In this document: positions 15,086-23,559 of the stretch, piece by piece
How the letters are laid out: the number at the start of each line of letters is the position of its first letter
Position numbering within the stretch: the stretch's first letter is position 1
DNA from: Streptomyces orinoci
GTDB lineage: Bacteria > Actinomycetota > Actinomycetes > Streptomycetales > Streptomycetaceae
Direction of reading: 5' to 3'
Length of the DNA: 64,000 bases
Assembly (NCBI RefSeq): GCF_003121295.1
Contig: NZ_PHNC01000031.1
Coordinates: forward strand, 1,118,439-1,182,438
The notes under the pieces: model-generated
Databases searched by the model: none
What the model saw: the letters and a program-made list of their open reading frames with translations, nothing else
What the model was told of the DNA's origin: nothing
Position numbers and translations under genes: made by a program

Positions 15086-15151
15086 CCGGGCGGCACCCGA
15101 GGGCGAGCCGGGCGGCACCCGAGAACGAACCGGGCCGCACCCGAGGACGAA
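15086..15151. repeat. Three tandem copies of a 22-bp unit
   Basis: CCGGGCGGCACCCGAGGGCG and its near copies occupy 15086-15107, 15108-15129 and 15130-15151 with a few substitutions. They are in the non-coding gap between two convergent oxidoreductase genes. Confidence 0.8.
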
Positions 15152-15231
15152 GCGGCGTCTGCCGCAACCCCCGCCCCCCGGCCCCGGGTTGCGATGGCCG
15201 GCTGCGGGTCGGTCGGATGGGGCGCGCCCGG

Positions 15232-16173
15232 TTAGTCCACGGTGAGGACGACCTTCCCGGTCACCCGGCCCGTGTCACCCAGCGCATGCGCCTTGGCCGC
15301 CTCGGCCAGCGGGAACGCCGCCTCGATGACGGGCTTGAGCCGACCCTCGCTGACCAGGTCGGCGATGGCCCGCATGCCCTCCTGGTCGGCCTCCACGATC
15401 ATCGGGCGGGACCGCACGCCCCGGGCGGCGGCCCGTTCCGCCAGGCCCTCCGGCATGGCGAGGACGGCGATGGAGACCAACTGGCCGCCGGGCTTGAGCA
15501 CTTCCAGCGAACGGTCGGCGGTCTCGCCGCCCAGGGCGTCCAGCACCACATCCACCGGCTCGATCTCGGTGAAGTCCTGGCTGCGGTAGTCGATCAGCTC
15601 ATCGGCGCCGAGCTCGCGCAGCACCGCATGCTTGGGCGCGCTGGCCGTACCGATCACATACGCCCCGAGCGCCTTGGCGATCTGCACCGCGAAATGGCCC
15701 ACCCCGCCCGCCGCGGCATGGATCAGCACTCGCTGGCCGGGCCGCACACCGGCCGTGTCCACCAGCGCCTGCCAGGCGGTCAGCGCGGCCAGCGGCATTG
15801 CCCCCGCCTGGATGTGGTCCACATTCTCCGGCTTGCGCACCAGCGCACGGGCCGGGGCCACCACATACTCCGCGAAGGAGCCATGGCCGTGCGGGTAGGG
15901 CAGCATGCCGAAGACCTCGTCACCGGGCTGGTGCAGGGCGACCCCGATGCCCGTGCTCTCCACCACGCCGGAGACGTCCCAGCCCAGCACCCGCGGGAGG
16001 TGGTCGATAAAGCCGCCGAAGGTGCGGTGCTTCCAGTCGGTGGGGTTCAGGCCGGCCGCGCGGACCCGTACCAGCACCTCGGTGGGGCCGGGCACCGGCC
16101 GGTCGATCTCCACCTCCCGGAGCACCTCCGGGCCACCGTAGCTGTCCTGGCTGATTGCCTTCATCGTCGTCAT
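15232..16173 (-). CDS. NADP-dependent quinone oxidoreductase / MDR alcohol dehydrogenase
   Basis: 313-residue zinc-independent medium-chain dehydrogenase. The N-terminal catalytic half begins MKAISQDSYGGPEVL and includes LGWDVSGVVESTG; the Rossmann nucleotide-binding motif is AAAGGVGHFAVQIAKALGA near residue 150. Cysteine zinc ligands are absent, as expected for quinone oxidoreductase-like members that reduce enones or quinones with NADPH. The start could be ATG 16164, 16173 or 16185; 16173 is a compromise, as none has a clean ribosome site. It is divergent from an AraC-type regulator of the GlxA class, which is likely to control it. Confidence 0.9.
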   Translation of the reverse strand: MTTMKAISQDSYGGPEVLREVEIDRPVPGPTEVLVRVRAAGLNPTDWKHRTFGGFIDHLPRVLGWDVSGVVESTGIGVALHQPGDEVFGMLPYPHGHGSFAEYVVAPARALVRKPENVDHIQAGAMPLAALTAWQALVDTAGVRPGQRVLIHAAAGGVGHFAVQIAKALGAYVIGTASAPKHAVLRELGADELIDYRSQDFTEIEPVDVVLDALGGETADRSLEVLKPGGQLVSIAVLAMPEGLAERAAARGVRSRPMIVEADQEGMRAIADLVSEGRLKPVIEAAFPLAEAAKAHALGDTGRVTGKVVLTVD

Positions 16174-16244
16174 GCCCACCAGCATTCCCGCAGCCGACCT
16201 GCGCTGACAGTGGCCCGGAGGTCATGATGTGAAAGAATCGGGCC

Positions 16245-17210
16245 ATGCATCGGGTAGTGGTTCTCGCCGTGGACGGTGTCATCCCCTTTGAGCTCAGCCT
16301 GGCCTCCCGGCTCTTCGGGGCGGCCACCGACGCCGAGGAGCGGCCGCTGTACGAGGTCGTCACCTGCTCCGTGGACGGCGGGCCGGTACGTACCGCCGCC
16401 GACTTCTCCATCGCCGTGCCGTACGACGCCTCCGCGCTGGCCGGCGCGGACACCGTGGTGCTCCCGGCCGCCGAGGAGTTTCTCGCCATCACCGGCCGGG
16501 AGACGCTGCCCCGCCCCCTGGCCCGGGCACTGGACCGGATCCGCCCCGAGGCCAGGATCGTCGGGATCTGTGTGGCCACCTTCCCGCTGGCGGCCGCGGG
16601 CCTGCTGGACGGCAAGCCCGCCGCCACCCACTGGGCCCATGCCTCCCTCTTCCAGCGGCTCTACCCCCAGGTCGAGCTGAACCCCGAGGTGCTGTTCACC
16701 GACGGGGGCCGGGTGCTGACCTCGGCCGGCGCCGCCTCCGGCATCGACCTGCTGCTGCACCTGGTGCGGCTGGACCACGGCAGCCGGGTCGCCAACCAGG
16801 TGGCCCGCCGCTGTGTGGTCCCGCCACAGCGCGAGGGCGGCCAGGCGCAGTATGTGGAGAGCCCGGTGCCGCCGAGCACCGACAACGGCACCTCCGCCAC
16901 CCGCGCCTGGGCACTGGAACGACTGGAGCAGCCCCTTCAGCTGGCCGACCTGGCCCGGCACGCGGGCATGAGCCGGCGCACCTTCACCCGCCGCTTCCGG
17001 GCCGAGGTGGGGCTGAGCCCTGGCGCGTGGCTGACCGCCCAACGGGTCGAACTGGCCCGTCAGTTGCTGGAGAGCACCGATCTGCCGGTCTCCCGGATCG
17101 CCGAACGTTCCGGCTTCGGGACCGATGCCACCCTGCGGCAGCGCCTGCATGCCGCGATCGGCGTCTCGCCGGGGGCGTACCGGCGTACGTTCCGTGCTTC
17201 CGGGGCGTAA
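16245..17210 (+). CDS. GlxA-family transcriptional regulator (DJ-1/PfpI plus AraC)
   Basis: 321-residue two-domain regulator. Residues 1-190 resemble the DJ-1/PfpI fold (VVVLAVDGVIPFELSLASR, and IVGICVATFPLAAAGLLDGK around residue 105 with a Cys at the nucleophile-elbow position). Residues 215-320 carry a double AraC helix-turn-helix (HAGMSRRTFTRRF, then VSRIAERSGFGTDATLRQRL). Such proteins act as activators responding to small metabolites; the ligand is not deducible. ATG 16245 is 72 bases from the divergent oxidoreductase start. The mRNA leader is short with GAAAG about ten bases upstream of the start codon. Confidence 0.93.
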   Translation: MHRVVVLAVDGVIPFELSLASRLFGAATDAEERPLYEVVTCSVDGGPVRTAADFSIAVPYDASALAGADTVVLPAAEEFLAITGRETLPRPLARALDRIRPEARIVGICVATFPLAAAGLLDGKPAATHWAHASLFQRLYPQVELNPEVLFTDGGRVLTSAGAASGIDLLLHLVRLDHGSRVANQVARRCVVPPQREGGQAQYVESPVPPSTDNGTSATRAWALERLEQPLQLADLARHAGMSRRTFTRRFRAEVGLSPGAWLTAQRVELARQLLESTDLPVSRIAERSGFGTDATLRQRLHAAIGVSPGAYRRTFRASGA

Positions 17211-17216
17211 AACCCT

Positions 17217-17885
17217 TCAGCCGAAGAGGGGCAGCCGCAAGGATTCCCGCCCCAGAAGGGCGCGTTCCGCGGCGGACGGCTCGGCCCGCCCCGTACCGAC
17301 CAGGACATAGCGGACGTCCTCCCACTCCTCGCCGGTCGTACGTCCCAGCAGGCCGTCCAGGGTGTCGCGGACCGCGCGGAGGGAGGAGGGGGCGGGGCCC
17401 GGGCCGGGGTGGTGAGCGATGAGGTCCAGATGATGGACGGCCGCCTCAACGGCCAGGGTGGTCACCAGGTCATCAGCAGTGATCACATGCCCCTGGGTGC
17501 CCAGGAGTTCATCGCCGTCCAGGCGCTCCGCCTGGACCAGTACGGCACATGCCGTCTCCCGGTACAGCTCCGCCAGCGGGCGGATGTCCGACCAGACGCA
17601 GGCCATGATCCTGGTGTTGCGGCGATTGCGGGCCGCCTCCTCCGTACCCGGCCGCCAGTTGCCCCAGTACGACACCGCGTCCACGTCCGGCGGGCCCTCG
17701 GCCGGAGTGCCGAAGGCGACCAGGGCGCGCTGGGCGTCGCCCAGCAGATGGAACACCAGATCCCGGGCCGTCCAGCCCGCACAGCCGGTGGGCCGCCAGC
17801 CGGACTCGTCGTCCAGGGAACCGGTGAGGGCAAGCAGATCGGTGTAGGCGGTGCGGAGCAGGGCGAGCGCCTTGGTGTCCGTCAT
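17217..17885 (-). CDS. Maleylpyruvate isomerase-like / DinB-superfamily protein
   Basis: 222-residue protein of the mycothiol-dependent maleylpyruvate isomerase N-terminal family (TIGR03083 type). Signature segments are GCAGWTARDLVFHLLGD, with the conserved W and His, near residue 37, and AVEAAVHHLDLI near residue 140, which supplies metal-binding His residues. These proteins form a DinB-like four-helix bundle and often bind a divalent metal and mycothiol. The ATG 17885 lies 56 bases from a divergent methyltransferase gene. The specific reaction is not known, and many family members have no assigned substrate. Confidence 0.87.
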   Translation of the reverse strand: MTDTKALALLRTAYTDLLALTGSLDDESGWRPTGCAGWTARDLVFHLLGDAQRALVAFGTPAEGPPDVDAVSYWGNWRPGTEEAARNRRNTRIMACVWSDIRPLAELYRETACAVLVQAERLDGDELLGTQGHVITADDLVTTLAVEAAVHHLDLIAHHPGPGPAPSSLRAVRDTLDGLLGRTTGEEWEDVRYVLVGTGRAEPSAAERALLGRESLRLPLFG

Positions 17886-17941
17886 CCCGGCAGTATGGCC
17901 GCGCACTGGCGAACTCGGCGCCGCTGCCGCACCGTTGGATC

Positions 17942-18688
17942 ATGCTTCGCACGACAACGGAACGCCAACGGCTGGAGTCCATCCAGCGCCATACCGACTC
18001 CTGCACCACCGCCGTGCTGGAGGGTCTGTCCCCGCAGCCCTCCTGGAACTGCCTGGAACTGGGCGCGGGCGCCGGTTCCATCGCCTACTGGCTCGCCCAA
18101 CGCTGCCCGCGGGGCCGGGTGGTGGCCGCCGACCTCGACACCCGGCTGCTGGACCCGGACCGGGCCCCCAACCTGGTGGTGGAACAGACGGACCTCACCA
18201 AGCCGGACTACGCGCCCGGCCACTTCGACCTCATCCACGCCCGCTATCTCTTCTGCCACCTCCCGGCACGGGACGAACTTCTGGCCCGCGCGGCGGACTG
18301 GCTGGCCCCCGGCGGCTGGCTGGTCATCGAGGACCCGTACCAACTCCCGGCGGAGACTTCCCCCTTCCCGCCGGTGCGCCGCCTGATGGCCGCCTACGCC
18401 CGGCTGTACGACGCCCGGGGCGCCGACCTCACCTGGGCCCGGAGTCTGCCGGCGCTGCTGGCCCGCAATGGGCTGACGGAGGTGGACTACTCCGCCAACC
18501 CGGCCCGCATGGGCGCCGGCCCACAGGACCGCTGGGCCCCACTGATCCGCCAGGCGGCACCGGAGCTGCTGGCGCGGGGACTGGTCACCCAGGACGAACT
18601 CGACGCGTTCGAGGGGCTGCTGGCCGATCCGTCCTTCATCGACATTCCGCAGGTCACCATTGCGGCGTGGGGGCGACGGGCGGGGTAG
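17942..18688 (+). CDS. SAM-dependent methyltransferase
   Basis: 248-residue class I methyltransferase (Methyltransf_25/31 type). Motif I is LELGAGAGSIAYWLA (about residue 38), motif II contains VVAADLDTRLL, and motif IV is FDLIHARYLFCHLP; WLAPGGWLVIEDP is the post-I strand. No membrane or signal sequence. The start ATG 17942 is only 56 bases from the divergent MDMPI-like gene. Substrate is unknown; the cofactor-binding motifs are intact. The next gene, on the other strand, is convergent and ends three bases away. Confidence 0.9.
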   Translation: MLRTTTERQRLESIQRHTDSCTTAVLEGLSPQPSWNCLELGAGAGSIAYWLAQRCPRGRVVAADLDTRLLDPDRAPNLVVEQTDLTKPDYAPGHFDLIHARYLFCHLPARDELLARAADWLAPGGWLVIEDPYQLPAETSPFPPVRRLMAAYARLYDARGADLTWARSLPALLARNGLTEVDYSANPARMGAGPQDRWAPLIRQAAPELLARGLVTQDELDAFEGLLADPSFIDIPQVTIAAWGRRAG

Positions 18689-18691
18689 CGC

Positions 18692-19045
18692 TCACGGTGG
18701 CCGTGGGCGGTATCCGTCGCAGATGCCCAGCGCCGCATGGGCCTCGTCCAGGATGCGGCCGATCCCCGAGGCGGCCTGACGGGCCTGGGCGGCATCGCCC
18801 GTCGCGGCCACCTCCTCCAACTCCCGCAGGCGCGCCGCAGCGTCGGGCTGACGCTGGATGTGGACATAGACCGACCACTGAGCGACGAAGCGCCGCAGAG
18901 GAGAGATGTCGGAGCCCTGCCGGGACTGGTCGGCGGCTTGATCGAGTTCTCGGGTGAAGGCCGGCAGAGCCGCTGGAGCGATCTGCCCGATGGCTTGCCG
19001 GAGTTCTGTCACTGTGGCGGGCGGCTGCGGGGTTGCTTCTCCCAT
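18692..19045 (-). CDS. Small hypothetical protein, DUF6247-like
   Basis: 117-residue soluble protein. The central segment ALPAFTREL followed by FVAQWSVYVHIQRQPDAAAR resembles DUF6247, a family of small streptomycete proteins often found next to RelE/ParE-like toxins or regulatory genes; no toxin gene is present here. The C-terminal helix (LEEVAATGDAAQARQAASGI) is alanine-rich. ATG 19045 is preceded by a weak purine stretch. The family assignment is from memory and modest. Confidence 0.6.
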   Translation of the reverse strand: MGEATPQPPATVTELRQAIGQIAPAALPAFTRELDQAADQSRQGSDISPLRRFVAQWSVYVHIQRQPDAAARLRELEEVAATGDAAQARQAASGIGRILDEAHAALGICDGYRPRPP

Positions 19046-19268
19046 GGACGGATCCTGACCCGGCGCCCGGCACCGGACGTTGACGGTCCGGCCGGAGCAG
19101 CGGGCTCGGCACTCCGCCTACGCCACCCCGATGGGGCAAGCCACCCCCGCGCCCCTCAGAGGCCAAATGTTCCGCGGCTGCTGGCCTTTGGACGCGGCAC
19201 AGCACAGCCTGCTGTCCTTCACCGCGTTCCCTCATAACTCGAAGTCACCGCCAACTCACCGCATAACC

Positions 19269-19676
19269 TCAGCAAGAGATCTCCGGAGCTTCGGACTTGC
19301 TCGTCCAGGGCCGGCAGCGGCGTCGGTAGTAGGCGTAAGTCAGAGCAAGAACCATGGGCCCCCACAAGCCGAACAGTCCGCTGACCGTCACAGCCAACGC
19401 CCGCCACCAGCCGTTGTCGTACGGGGGATCAGTAAGGCCGGCGATACCGAACGTAGTGAACGTCCAATCTACGAGCAGCCCGGTAAGAACCAGCCCGGCA
19501 AGCGTCGCAGGCACGATCACTACGAAAGGAGCAAGACGCCTGCCGCCCAACACAGGGACCCAGTCAGGCAGAACCTCTCCCCACCACCGGACCAGTCCGA
19601 AACAGAGACATGGCCCGCGCAGCCCGTACCGGCTCCCCAGTCGTGCGCGATCTCCAGCGCACGCCGGGCACGCCAA
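19269..19676 (-). pseudogene. 5'-truncated membrane protein remnant
   Basis: The frame encodes RARLGSRYGLRGPCLCFGLV, WWGEVLPDWVPVLGGRRL and two hydrophobic segments (VVIVPATLAGLVLTGLLV and LGLWGPMVLALTYAYYRRR-like). These match the last third of streptomycete membrane proteins that are normally about 300-400 residues. The only start in this frame is a TTG at 19676, and an in-frame TAA lies eight codons before it, so the N-terminal part with the remaining membrane segments is missing. Base composition here is visibly lower in GC than in the neighbours. It is best read as a decayed or acquired fragment next to a truncated XRE gene; expression as a short protein cannot be excluded. Confidence 0.55.
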
Positions 19677-19697
19677 AGACGGTACCCAGCAGCCGGG

Positions 19698-20057
19698 TTA
19701 CAAGGCGAGGGCCGGCCGCTGAGATGTCCGGGCGCCGTCAGCAGTCAGCCGTCTGTGGGCACAACCCCGGTCAGCCAAAAGCGCGGCCCGGATCGCCGGA
19801 ACGCTCCCCTTGTCATCGCCATGGTCCTCCAGGAGCGAGGGCGCTCCCTGGAGATCCTCCAGGTGGACGCGCAAGGCGTCAGCCAGATCCATGAGCATCT
19901 TGACGTTGTTCACGGGGATGCGGCCGGACTCCACGCGGTACACCCAGTCCTCGGTCCGGTGCAGCAGCTCGCCCAACTGCCGTTGGCTCAGCCTGCGTCG
20001 CCCGCGGTAGAACTGCACCCGTTTGCCGAACGCCTGGTGATCGGTCATGCCCCGCAT
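19698..20057 (-). pseudogene. Truncated XRE-family regulator
   Basis: The 119-codon frame starts with MRGMTDHQAFGKRVQFYRG, preceded by GGGGAGG at six bases, and encodes a convincing XRE helix-turn-helix (LSQRQLGELLHRTEDWVYRV, VNNVKMLMDLADALRV) and the LEDLQGAPSLLED linker. Full-length members with this N-terminus are about 400 residues, with a TPR-like C-terminal half. Here homology ends after SVPAIRAALLADR; the last 20 residues are low-quality and the frame stops. The C-terminal sensor is thus lost, and 20 bases further lies another truncated gene. A short DNA-binding protein could still be made from the good ribosome site. Confidence 0.6.
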
Positions 20058-20170
20058 CGTCTGCCTCCCCTGGCTGGTTACGCCGCTACGAGGACCACAC
20101 GCCGCGCGCCAATGACAGGGAATCGACTGAGTAGGCTCATCCCATGCCGTAGATCGAGCACGAAAAGCGC

Positions 20171-20287
20171 ATGGCCCGCCCCCTCCTGATCCCCCGCCTG
20201 GCACGGCGGGTCAGGCAGGCCGTCAGCGCTCGCAAGGAGGGACAACCGCGGTACCTCGAACACGGCGAACCGCCGGTTGCCCCGTAA
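20171..20287 (+). CDS. Possible 38-residue basic peptide
   Basis: ATG 20171 to TAA 20287 encodes a short Arg-rich peptide (IPRLARRVRQAV in its first half). There is no convincing ribosome site and no recognised family. It lies in the 250-base gap between the truncated regulator and msrA, in the decayed region, and may be the tail of a lost gene. Listed only because nothing else occupies the gap. Confidence 0.2.
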   Translation: MARPLLIPRLARRVRQAVSARKEGQPRYLEHGEPPVAP

Positions 20288-20310
20288 CTGGCCTTTCGGC
20301 ACTGGGGCGT

Positions 20311-20967
20311 TCAGCCGCCCATCTTCGCCACGCCGATCGGGCAAGCGACCCCCGTCCCCCCGATCCCGCAGTACCCGGCCGGGTTCTTCGCCAAGTACTG
20401 CTGGTGGTAGCCCTCCGCGTAATAGAACGGCCCCGCCGGGGCGATCTCCGTGGTGATGTCGCCGTAGCCGGAGGTGCGCAGGACGGGCTGGTAGGAGTCG
20501 CGGGAGGCGAGGGCGGCGGCCTGTTGGGCGGGGGAGTGGGTGTAGATCGCAGAGCGGTACTGGGTGCCGTGGTCGTTGCCCTGGCGGAAGCCCTGGGTGG
20601 GGTCGTGGGACTCCCAGAAGGTGCGCAGCAGGACCTGGTAGGAGACCTTGGCGGGGTCGAAGACCACCCGGACCACCTCGGTGTGGCCGGTCAGGCCGCT
20701 GCAGACCTCTTCGTAGGTGGGGTGGGGGGTGTGGCCGCCCTGGTAGCCCACGGCGGTGGTCCAGACGCCGGGGAGCTGCCAGAAGATGCGCTCGGCGCCC
20801 CAGAAGCAGCCGAGGCCGAAGTCGGCGACGGCCAGGCCGTCGGGGTACGGGCCGGTCAGCGGGTTGCCCAGCACCGTGTGCCGCTCGGGGACGGCGAAGG
20901 CCGGTTCCGGGCGGCCGGGGAGGGCTTCGGCGGGGGTGGGAAGGGCCGGGTGGGGGCGGTAGGTCAT
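20311..20967 (-). CDS. msrA: Peptide methionine-(S)-S-oxide reductase MsrA
   Basis: 218-residue cytoplasmic repair enzyme that reduces methionine-(S)-sulfoxide in proteins. The catalytic motif GCFWGAERIFWQLPG is at about residue 52, with the nucleophilic Cys followed by Phe-Trp; the conserved YQGGHTPHPTYEEVC, HDPTQGFRQGNDHGTQYRS and YHQQYLAKNP blocks are all intact. The C-terminal segment YCGIGGTGVACP carries the two recycling cysteines used with thioredoxin. The ATG 20967 has GGAG about eight bases upstream. A GGAAT-N19-GTT promoter 31 bases upstream points to control by the thiol-stress sigma factor R. It is followed by a decayed region. Confidence 0.96.
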   Translation of the reverse strand: MTYRPHPALPTPAEALPGRPEPAFAVPERHTVLGNPLTGPYPDGLAVADFGLGCFWGAERIFWQLPGVWTTAVGYQGGHTPHPTYEEVCSGLTGHTEVVRVVFDPAKVSYQVLLRTFWESHDPTQGFRQGNDHGTQYRSAIYTHSPAQQAAALASRDSYQPVLRTSGYGDITTEIAPAGPFYYAEGYHQQYLAKNPAGYCGIGGTGVACPIGVAKMGG

Positions 20968-20997
20968 GGGGCGCTCCTCGGGACGGGTGGCGGGTTC

Positions 20998-21024
20998 AAC
21001 GGGTGGGGCGGGGAGGGAAATTCC
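20998..21024 (-). promoter_or_regulatory. Sigma-R-type promoter of msrA
   Basis: Read on the minus strand, GGAAT (21024-21020) and GTT (21000-20998) are 19 bases apart, matching the sigma-R consensus GGAAT-N18/19-GTT. The predicted transcript start is about 20-25 bases before the msrA ATG at 20967. msrA genes belong to the disulfide-stress class of genes in streptomycetes. Confidence 0.65.
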
Positions 21025-21138
21025 CCGGGAGCGGGGGCTGGGGGCGGGGCTCGCCCGTCGGACGCGGCGTAACCGGACGTGCGGGGCAAGGCTGCGCGAA
21101 TCGCGCAGCCGGCCCGTACGCACCGGGCAGCGCGCCCG

Positions 21139-22218
21139 CTAGGCCCGCGCCCGTTCCCACCCCGCCACCGCCTGGGCGCGGCACAGGACATAGGCGGTGA
21201 CCGGCTCCGGGCCGCAGGTCCAGGGGAGGGCGCCGACATGGCCGTCCACCGCGCGGAACTGCTCCAGCGCCTCGCCGTAGCGCCCGGCCTGTACCAGGAA
21301 CCAGGCCAGCAGGTGGCGGACCTGGGGCAGCTCGGGGTGGTCGGCGGGGGCGTGGTTGGCGGCGAACTGGGCGGCCTCGATGGCCTCGCTGATCACCACG
21401 CTCTGGAAGAGCGTCCGCACCAGGTTGGTGTCCGGAAGGTGGTCGAAGACCGCGAACAGCGGGAGCGCGGGCAGCAGGCTGCCCGGGGCGGCGCCGGCGG
21501 CGGCCCGCCGGGCGAAGGACTCGGCCTGTTCCTGGGAGCCGTGCCACCCCGCGCTCCAGTAGCGCAGCGCCACCAGGTGGGCGCCCATGTGCTGGGGCGC
21601 GCGGGCCAGCACCGTCTCCCACAGGGACTGGAACTCCGCCTCGTTCGCCCCCAGCCCGCGGGCGATGCCCAGCTCCACGATGTAGGGGACCGGGTCGCCG
21701 GGGGCCAGCAGGGCCGCCTCGGCGCAGACCGCCCGGGCCTCCTCCAGGATCATCCGGTAGTCCTGGGAGGAGGGATCGTGCAGGGCGCGGTTGAGCAGGA
21801 ACTGGGCCTGGACCGCGGCGCCGCCGGCGTCCTTGGGCGCCACCACCCGCCAGTGGCGCAGCCACATGCCTCCGGTGCCGGGGGACTCCATCAGCTCCCG
21901 GGCCGCCGCCCCGGCCAGGGTGAGCACCCGGTGCCAGCGCAGCTCGGTGCCGGCGGGGGTGCGGGAGAGCAGCTCGGCGGCCGGCTTCCAGTCCTGGGTG
22001 CGGCGGGCCTCGGCGACGGCGGCCAGCAGCTCCGGATCGGGGCCGGGCAGCCGCTCGTCCAGCCGCTCGGCCGGCAGGAAGCCATGCGCTCCGGCCGGAT
22101 CGACGGCCGCGCCGGCGCCCCGCAGCGCGTCCTGCCCGGCACGCCGGCGGCGCATCGCGGGCGTGACCACAAACCCGCAGATGATCACGATCGCGAGCAG
22201 GATGACCAGAAACTCCAT
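21139..22218 (-). CDS. Membrane-anchored helical-repeat protein
   Basis: 359-residue protein with one N-terminal transmembrane helix (MEFLVILLAIVIICGFVV) followed by basic residues, so the rest faces the cytoplasm. The remainder consists of helix pairs with an Ala/Leu/Arg pattern, e.g. AQFLLNRALHDPSSQDYRMI, LLAPGDPVPYIVELGIARGL, and LLAWFLVQAGRYGEALEQFR, resembling divergent TPR repeats. No catalytic motif is visible. ATG 22218 has AGGA seven bases before it. It is divergent from metB. Such proteins occur at this position in related genomes, suggesting a housekeeping role, but the function is not known to me. Confidence 0.8.
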   Translation of the reverse strand: MEFLVILLAIVIICGFVVTPAMRRRRAGQDALRGAGAAVDPAGAHGFLPAERLDERLPGPDPELLAAVAEARRTQDWKPAAELLSRTPAGTELRWHRVLTLAGAAARELMESPGTGGMWLRHWRVVAPKDAGGAAVQAQFLLNRALHDPSSQDYRMILEEARAVCAEAALLAPGDPVPYIVELGIARGLGANEAEFQSLWETVLARAPQHMGAHLVALRYWSAGWHGSQEQAESFARRAAAGAAPGSLLPALPLFAVFDHLPDTNLVRTLFQSVVISEAIEAAQFAANHAPADHPELPQVRHLLAWFLVQAGRYGEALEQFRAVDGHVGALPWTCGPEPVTAYVLCRAQAVAGWERARA

Positions 22219-22253
22219 GAGCTGTCCTGAGGGAGAACGAGGGGCGGGCGTCG

Positions 22254-22296
22254 ATAGGACGAGGGCGGACGTCAGTAGGACGAGGGGGCGCGGGCA
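22254..22296. repeat. Two direct repeats of 21 bp upstream of metB
   Basis: CGTCGATAGGACGAGGGCGGA and CGTCAGTAGGACGAGGGGGCG lie in tandem in the 195-base divergent gap between the TPR-like gene and metB. They may be an operator or merely a short duplication. Confidence 0.45.
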
Positions 22297-22413
22297 ATCG
22301 TTCCTGGCGAGCGCGGGGCAGCGCGGGCGGCGGACGGGCCGTGGCCCGATCGTTCATGTCCCGGTAACAAGTGAACAGCCTCCTTCCGGGAAACCGGGAC
22401 TACCCTCGGGACA

Positions 22414-23559
22414 ATGAGCGACCAGCACTCCTTCGAAACCCTCGCCATCCACGCCGGGCAGGAACCGGACCCGCTGACCGGGGCCGTCGTTCCGCCCATC
22501 TACCAGGTGTCCACCTATAAGCAGGACGGCGTCGGCGGCCTGCGCGGCGGCTATGAGTACAGCCGCAGCGCCAACCCCACCCGTACCGCCCTGGAGGAGA
22601 ACCTGGCCGCCCTGGAGGGCGGGCGCCGTGGTCTGGCCTTCGCCTCCGGCCTGGCGGCCGAGGACACCCTGCTGCGCACCCTGCTGACGCCGGGCGACCA
22701 TGTGGTCATCCCCGACGACGCCTATGGCGGCACCTTCCGCCTGTTCGCCAAGGTGATCTCGCGCTGGGGCGTGGAGTGGTCGGTCGCCGACACCTCCGAC
22801 CCGGCGGCCGTACGGGCCGCGCTGCGGCCCCGTACCAAGGCGGTCTGGGTGGAGACCCCCTCCAACCCGCTGCTGGGCATCACCGATATCGCCGCCGTGG
22901 CCGAGGTGGCGCACCAGGCGGGCGCCCGCCTGGTGGTGGACAACACCTTCGCCAGCCCCTACCTCCAGCAGCCGCTGTCGCTGGGCGCCGATGTGGTGGT
23001 GCACTCCACCACCAAGTACATGGGCGGGCACTCCGATGTGGTGGGCGGCGCCCTGATCACCGCGGACGCCGCGCTGGCCGAGGAGCTGGTCTACCACCAG
23101 AACGCCATGGGCGCGGTGGCCGGACCGTTCGACGCCTGGCTGACCCTGCGCGGCATCAAGACGCTGGCCGTGCGCATGGACCGGCACTGCGCCAACGCCG
23201 AGCGGGTGGCCGAGCTGCTGGTGGCCCACCCCAAGGTGACCGAGGTGTACTACCCGGGCCTGGAGAGCCACCCGCTGCACGAGGTCGCGGCCAAGCAGAT
23301 GCGTGCCTTCGGCGGCATGGTCTCCTTCCGGGTGGCCGGCGGCGAGGAGGCGGCGGTGGAGGTCTGCAACCGCGCCGAGCTGTTCACCCTGGGTGAGTCG
23401 CTGGGCGGCGTGGAGTCGCTGATCGAGCACCCGGGCCGGATGACGCACGCCTCCACGGCCGGGTCCCCGCTGGAGGTCCCGGCGGACCTGGTGCGGCTGT
23501 CGGTGGGCATCGAGTCGGCGGACGACCTGCTGGCCGACCTCAAGCAGGCGCTGGGCTGA
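22414..23559 (+). CDS. metB: Cystathionine gamma-synthase
   Basis: 381-residue PLP enzyme of the Cys/Met metabolism family. It condenses O-succinyl- or O-acetyl-homoserine with cysteine to cystathionine in methionine synthesis or transsulfuration. Family marks: YEYSRSANPTRTALEENLAA near residue 50, the PLP lysine in VVHSTTKYMGGHSDVVGG (about residue 197), and SLGGVESLIEHPGRMTHAS near the C-terminus. Length is standard. ATG 22414 follows a weak ribosome site. The family also contains gamma-lyases, which differ little in sequence, so lyase activity is possible. The stop codon lies within the first unit of a 46-bp tandem repeat that extends to 23682. Confidence 0.93.
   Translation: MSDQHSFETLAIHAGQEPDPLTGAVVPPIYQVSTYKQDGVGGLRGGYEYSRSANPTRTALEENLAALEGGRRGLAFASGLAAEDTLLRTLLTPGDHVVIPDDAYGGTFRLFAKVISRWGVEWSVADTSDPAAVRAALRPRTKAVWVETPSNPLLGITDIAAVAEVAHQAGARLVVDNTFASPYLQQPLSLGADVVVHSTTKYMGGHSDVVGGALITADAALAEELVYHQNAMGAVAGPFDAWLTLRGIKTLAVRMDRHCANAERVAELLVAHPKVTEVYYPGLESHPLHEVAAKQMRAFGGMVSFRVAGGEEAAVEVCNRAELFTLGESLGGVESLIEHPGRMTHASTAGSPLEVPADLVRLSVGIESADDLLADLKQALG

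Noticed and set aside
15086..15151. CRISPR array
   Set aside because: The units are directly adjacent without spacers; it is a simple tandem repeat. No other array-like pattern was found.
18692..19045. Antitoxin of a toxin-antitoxin pair
   Set aside because: The family is sometimes next to RelE-like toxins, but neither neighbour here is one.
22297..22413. SAM or cobalamin riboswitch before metB
   Set aside because: No conserved box of either class is visible; the gap is short and has only weak hairpins.
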